DNA from: Peteryoungia algae
Lineage (GTDB): Bacteria > Pseudomonadota > Alphaproteobacteria > Rhizobiales > Rhizobiaceae
Assembly: GCF_030369675.1 (NCBI RefSeq)
Contig: NZ_CP128477.1
Span: 434,001 to 498,000, forward strand
Direction of reading: 5' to 3'
DNA: 64,000 bases
Shown: piece after piece, positions 62,490 through 64,000 of the stretch
How the letters are laid out: every line of letters begins with the position of its first letter
Position numbering within the stretch: the stretch's first letter is position 1
The notes under the pieces: model-generated
What the model was told of the DNA's origin: nothing
Databases searched by the model: none
What the model saw: the letters and a program-made list of their open reading frames with translations, nothing else
Translations under genes and position numbers: made by a program

Positions 62490-64000
62490 ATGACTAAGCT
62501 GAAGATCGACGGAAAAGAGATCGAGGTTCCGGATCATTTCACGCTGTTGCAGGCGTGCGAGGAAGCTGGCGCCGAGGTTCCGCGCTTTTGTTTCCATGAA
62601 CGGCTGTCGGTCGCCGGCAATTGCCGCATGTGCCTCGTCGAGGTGAAGGGTGGCCCGCCGAAGCCGGCAGCCTCCTGCGCCATGGGCGTGCGCGACATTC
62701 GTGGCGGCCCGAATGGCGAGCTTCCGGAAGTCTTCACCAACACGCCGATGGTCAAGAAGGCCCGCGAAGGCGTGATGGAATTCCTGCTGATCAACCACCC
62801 GCTGGATTGCCCGATCTGCGACCAGGGCGGCGAATGCGACCTGCAGGACCAGGCCATGGCGTTCGGCATCGACAGCTCACGCTACACCGAGAACAAGCGC
62901 GCCGTCGAAGACAAGTATATCGGACCGCTGGTCAAGACCGTGATGAACCGCTGCATTCACTGCACGCGCTGCGTCCGCTTCACCACCGAAGTTGCCGGGA
63001 TTGCCGAACTCGGCCTGATCGGTCGCGGCGAAGATGCCGAGATCACGACCTATCTCGAGCAGGCAATGACGTCTGAGCTCCAGGGCAATGTCGTCGATCT
63101 CTGCCCGGTCGGAGCACTGACGTCCAAGCCCTTCGCCTTCACGGCCCGTCCGTGGGAATTGAACAAGACCGAATCGGTCGACGTCATGGATGCGCTGGGT
63201 TCGGCGATCCGCGTCGATACGCGTGGCCGTGAAGTCATGCGCATCATGCCGCGCGTCAACGAGCAGATCAATGAAGAGTGGATCTCCGACAAGACCCGCT
63301 TCATCTGGGATGGTTTGAAGACCCAGCGTCTCGACCGCCCCTACGTCAAGAAGGATGGCCGTCTGCAGCCCGCAAGCTGGGCGGAAGCCTTTGCCGCGAT
63401 CAAGTCGGCGGTCGCCTCGACCTCTGCCGACAAGATCGGTGCCGTCGCCGGTGACCTCGCTTCGGTCGAAGAGATCTTCGCACTGAAATCACTCGTCAAC
63501 GCACTGGGCTCGTCGAACACCGACTGTCGCCAGGACGGGACGGCAATCGATCCGTCGCTCGGTCGCTCGACCTATGTCTTCAATGCCGGCATCGAAGGCA
63601 TCGAGGCAGCCGATGCCATCCTCATCGTTGGCGCCAACCCGCGTTACGAGGCGGCCGTTCTCAACGCCCGCATCCGCAAGCGCTGGCGCCGTGGCGGCCT
63701 GCCGATCGGCGTGATCGGCGAGGGCGGCGACCTCCGCTACCCATACGAATACCTCGGTGCCGGCACCGAGACCCTGGCCGAGCTCGTCTCGGGCAAGAAC
63801 AATTTCGCTGAAGCGCTGAAGGCCGCCAAGAACCCGCTGATCATCATCGGCCAGGGCGCGCTGTCTGGTGCCAATGGCAAGGCCGTTCTCGCCAATGCAG
63901 CCAAGCTCGCAGCCGATGTCGGCGCGCTGACGGACGAGTGGAACGGCTTTGCCGTCCTGCACACCGCAGCCTCCCGTGTCGGCGCCCTCGACCTCGGCTT
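62490..64000 (+). CDS. nuoG: NADH-quinone oxidoreductase subunit G (3' end beyond window)
   Basis: Open from ATG 62490 to the window edge, 503 codons seen of an expected 690 or so. The N-terminal ferredoxin part binds a [2Fe-2S] cluster ([20 protein letters not shown]), then the His-Cys ligands and [4Fe-4S] sets [26 protein letters not shown] and [12 protein letters not shown]. The molybdopterin-like domain follows ([32 protein letters not shown]). It carries electrons from NuoF toward NuoI. AGGCAGGAAGG precedes the ATG; the 141-base gap before it is unusually long for this operon. Confidence 0.95.
   Translation, partial: MTKLKIDGKEIEVPDHFTLLQACEEAGAEVPRFCFHERLSVAGNCRMCLVEVKGGPPKPAASCAMGVRDIRGGPNGELPEVFTNTPMVKKAREGVMEFLLINHPLDCPICDQGGECDLQDQAMAFGIDSSRYTENKRAVEDKYIGPLVKTVMNRCIHCTRCVRFTTEVAGIAELGLIGRGEDAEITTYLEQAMTSELQGNVVDLCPVGALTSKPFAFTARPWELNKTESVDVMDALGSAIRVDTRGREVMRIMPRVNEQINEEWISDKTRFIWDGLKTQRLDRPYVKKDGRLQPASWAEAFAAIKSAVASTSADKIGAVAGDLASVEEIFALKSLVNALGSSNTDCRQDGTAIDPSLGRSTYVFNAGIEGIEAADAILIVGANPRYEAAVLNARIRKRWRRGGLPIGVIGEGGDLRYPYEYLGAGTETLAELVSGKNNFAEALKAAKNPLIIIGQGALSGANGKAVLANAAKLAADVGALTDEWNGFAVLHTAASRVGALDLG

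Overview
The window is GC-rich chromosomal DNA from an alphaproteobacterium of the order Hyphomicrobiales, most likely family Rhizobiaceae (Agrobacterium, Rhizobium or a close relative). The grounds are the gene order ribH-nusB, the plsX-fabH-ihfA-merR block, clpP-clpX-lon-hup, rkpK/lpsL-type UDP-sugar genes, the NADH dehydrogenase operon with a rhizobial extended NuoE, and a RibN-type transporter behind an FMN riboswitch. No genus is claimed. Almost everything looks like core chromosome. I saw no insertion sequence, prophage or CRISPR array.

Layout. 1-9.2 kb: riboflavin (ribH), antitermination (nusB), an MFS carrier, the proton-pumping pyrophosphatase hppA, bamE, a cytochrome bc1 assembly chaperone, DUF177, and the lipid genes plsX-fabH followed by ihfA. 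9.3-12.6 kb: MerR and XRE-like regulators, a secreted protein, tRNA-Pro, an esterase and a 49-residue membrane protein. 12.6-20.9 kb: a polysaccharide locus (Wzy-like polymerase, initiating sugar transferase, GT4 glycosyltransferase, Wza-like exporter, Wzz-like co-polymerase fused to a degenerate kinase domain, CelD-like acetyltransferase) that resembles the Agrobacterium unipolar polysaccharide (upp) adhesin genes. CtrA-like boxes lie in its promoter regions. 21-26.6 kb: heme A synthase, DODA-type dioxygenase, argC, agmatinase and the rplM-rpsI operon. 26.9-37 kb: small metabolic and regulatory genes (two CoA-binding paralogues, DUF6455, O-acetylhomoserine sulfhydrylase, cupin, MarR/SDR pair, GST/WYL pair, P450, GGDEF). 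37.3-42.9 kb: the proteolysis block clpP-clpX-lon, then hup. 43.0-49.3 kb: FMN riboswitch and ribN, a PHO-box-preceded phytase-like secreted esterase, an aldo/keto reductase, DUF2256 and a GPH sugar carrier. 49.5-53.6 kb: UDP-glucose dehydrogenase and UDP-glucuronate epimerase, then a GntR regulator with a HypD/DapA-like enzyme. 53.9-55.8 kb: a stand-alone, lower-GC PD-(D/E)XK nuclease gene, tRNA-Val and two identical tRNA-Asp genes. 56.0-64 kb: the nuoABCDEFG part of complex I, cut by the window end inside nuoG.

The most interesting signals: (1) a duplicated helix-hairpin-helix-like module, once as a C-terminal tail on NuoE and once on a separate Lys/Ala-rich protein encoded between nuoF and nuoG; (2) CtrA-type sites at the polysaccharide locus and loss of the Walker A lysine in its Wzz-kinase fusion; (3) a promoter whose transcript would begin with a terminator-like hairpin ahead of rplM-rpsI; (4) well-formed regulatory sites that suggest regulons for poorly known genes: a PHO box before the phytase-like esterase, an FNR/FixK anaerobox before DUF6455, and palindromes at the MarR, WYL, GntR and speB promoters. 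All site assignments rest on reading the sequence; none has been tested.
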